Positions 30,410 to 31,019 of a stretch of DNA of 31,019 nt are shown one piece after another. Position 1 is the first letter of the stretch, and each line of letters opens with the position of its first letter. The translations under genes and the position numbers were made by a program. The stretch spans positions 1 to 31,019 of the IMG/VR virus record IMGVR_UViG_3300010885_019155; one strand, written 5' to 3'. Under the pieces are notes generated by a model. That model was not told where the DNA came from. It ran no database searches and saw only the letters and a program-made list of their open reading frames with translations. The stretch comes from a virus.

Positions 30410-31019
30410 ATGGAGCTGCCCATCAAGCACAAGCGGGGGACAACAGTCCCCACCGCTGGCGACCTTGTAGTTGGCGAAATCGCTATCAACACGGCTACCG
30501 GACTGTGCTACACAAAGACGGGCGCAGGCAACGTTGTGGCTATTGGCTTGGATGTAGCTGCTAATTGGGGAAACATAGGAGGCACTCTTTCGTCGCAGAC
30601 CGACTTACAGAACGCGCTCGATAATAAGTATGATGCCTCTAACCCAAACGGCTACATCCAAGAAGCCAATGTGGACGGCAACCTGTATGGCCGTAAGAAC
30701 GGCCAATGGGAGTTGATTCCAACTACCGACCTGACGGGCTATGCCACGGAGACTTATGTAACCTCGCAGGGATATATTACCTCCTCTGCCCTTGCGCCAT
30801 ACCTTACATCGGCAACCGCAGCTTCGACCTATTACCCATCGAGCAACCCTTCCAATTTTCTTACGGTATCCAACTTGAGTGGATATGCGACGGAGGTCTA
30901 TGTCTCCAATTTTGTTTCTACTGGATATGCCTCGCTTATGGGGGCAACTTTCAATGGCAAGGTTGTTGCGCCCTGCTCTACATCTTCTGCCGGACTTAAT
31001 GTTGGTGCGCTTTCTTCAA
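30410..31019 (+). CDS. tail fibre protein, 3' end cut by window
   Basis: Open from the ATG at 30410 to the window end (203 full codons, no stop). The N-terminus MELPIKHKRGTTVPTAGDLVVGEIAIN is a common start of phage fibre and tail-collar proteins, where a G(D/E)LxxGE(I/L)A(I/V)N pattern is widespread. NLYGRKNGQWELI and repeated GYATE(T/V)YV segments (about residues 115 and 163) follow, forming a repetitive shaft. Start codon 4 nt after the previous stop. The receptor-binding end lies outside the window. Confidence 0.7.
   Translation, partial: MELPIKHKRGTTVPTAGDLVVGEIAINTATGLCYTKTGAGNVVAIGLDVAANWGNIGGTLSSQTDLQNALDNKYDASNPNGYIQEANVDGNLYGRKNGQWELIPTTDLTGYATETYVTSQGYITSSALAPYLTSATAASTYYPSSNPSNFLTVSNLSGYATEVYVSNFVSTGYASLMGATFNGKVVAPCSTSSAGLNVGALSS

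Noticed and set aside
1-31019. CRISPR arrays, insertion sequences or attachment sites
   Set aside because: No regular spaced direct repeats, transposase or recombinase genes, or flanking inverted repeats were seen.

Overview
This window is the structural (head and tail) gene block of a tailed double-stranded DNA phage, or of a prophage. All genes lie on the + strand and are very tightly packed. There is no contractile sheath gene, and a long tape measure gene is present, so a siphovirus-like particle is the best guess. No terminase, integrase, replication or lysis gene was recognised, so most of the genome lies outside. The host cannot be named. Starts almost entirely lack Shine-Dalgarno sequences, which hints at a host or phage with unusual initiation signals.

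Layout. 1-1613 carries no credible protein gene. It holds tRNA-like elements whose central part is replaced by extra hairpins, a structured stretch (308-796), and a roughly 500-nt structured RNA with its own promoter (TTGACA-N17-CATAAC) and intrinsic terminator. 1646-8067 is the head module: gpW-like connector, lambda-type portal, S49 head protease, charged scaffold-like protein, a glycine-rich protein and a P22-like major coat protein followed by a terminator. 8143-13044 is an accessory head region: five proteins sharing a small domain (one of them fused to a cysteine-rich repeat protein), a GNAT-like enzyme, and several tiny proteins. 13158-15327 holds three consecutive proteins that begin with the same MARGYS tag as the glycine-rich protein before the coat gene. 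15348-18385 is the head-tail connection and tail tube region with a tail chaperone candidate. 18372-31019 holds the tape measure protein, large tail-tip proteins of unknown function, two paralogous fibre proteins and a fibre gene cut by the window end.

How it fits together. Genes are either translationally coupled (TAATG, ATGA, GTGA overlaps or gaps of a few bases) or separated by short gaps, most of which contain TTGACA, usually 13-16 nt before the start codon and followed after exactly six bases by a CATAGC-like block. This bipartite element, the shared N-terminal tag, the repeated head-associated small domain and the RNA region are the four most unusual things here. Functional roles for all four are inference.
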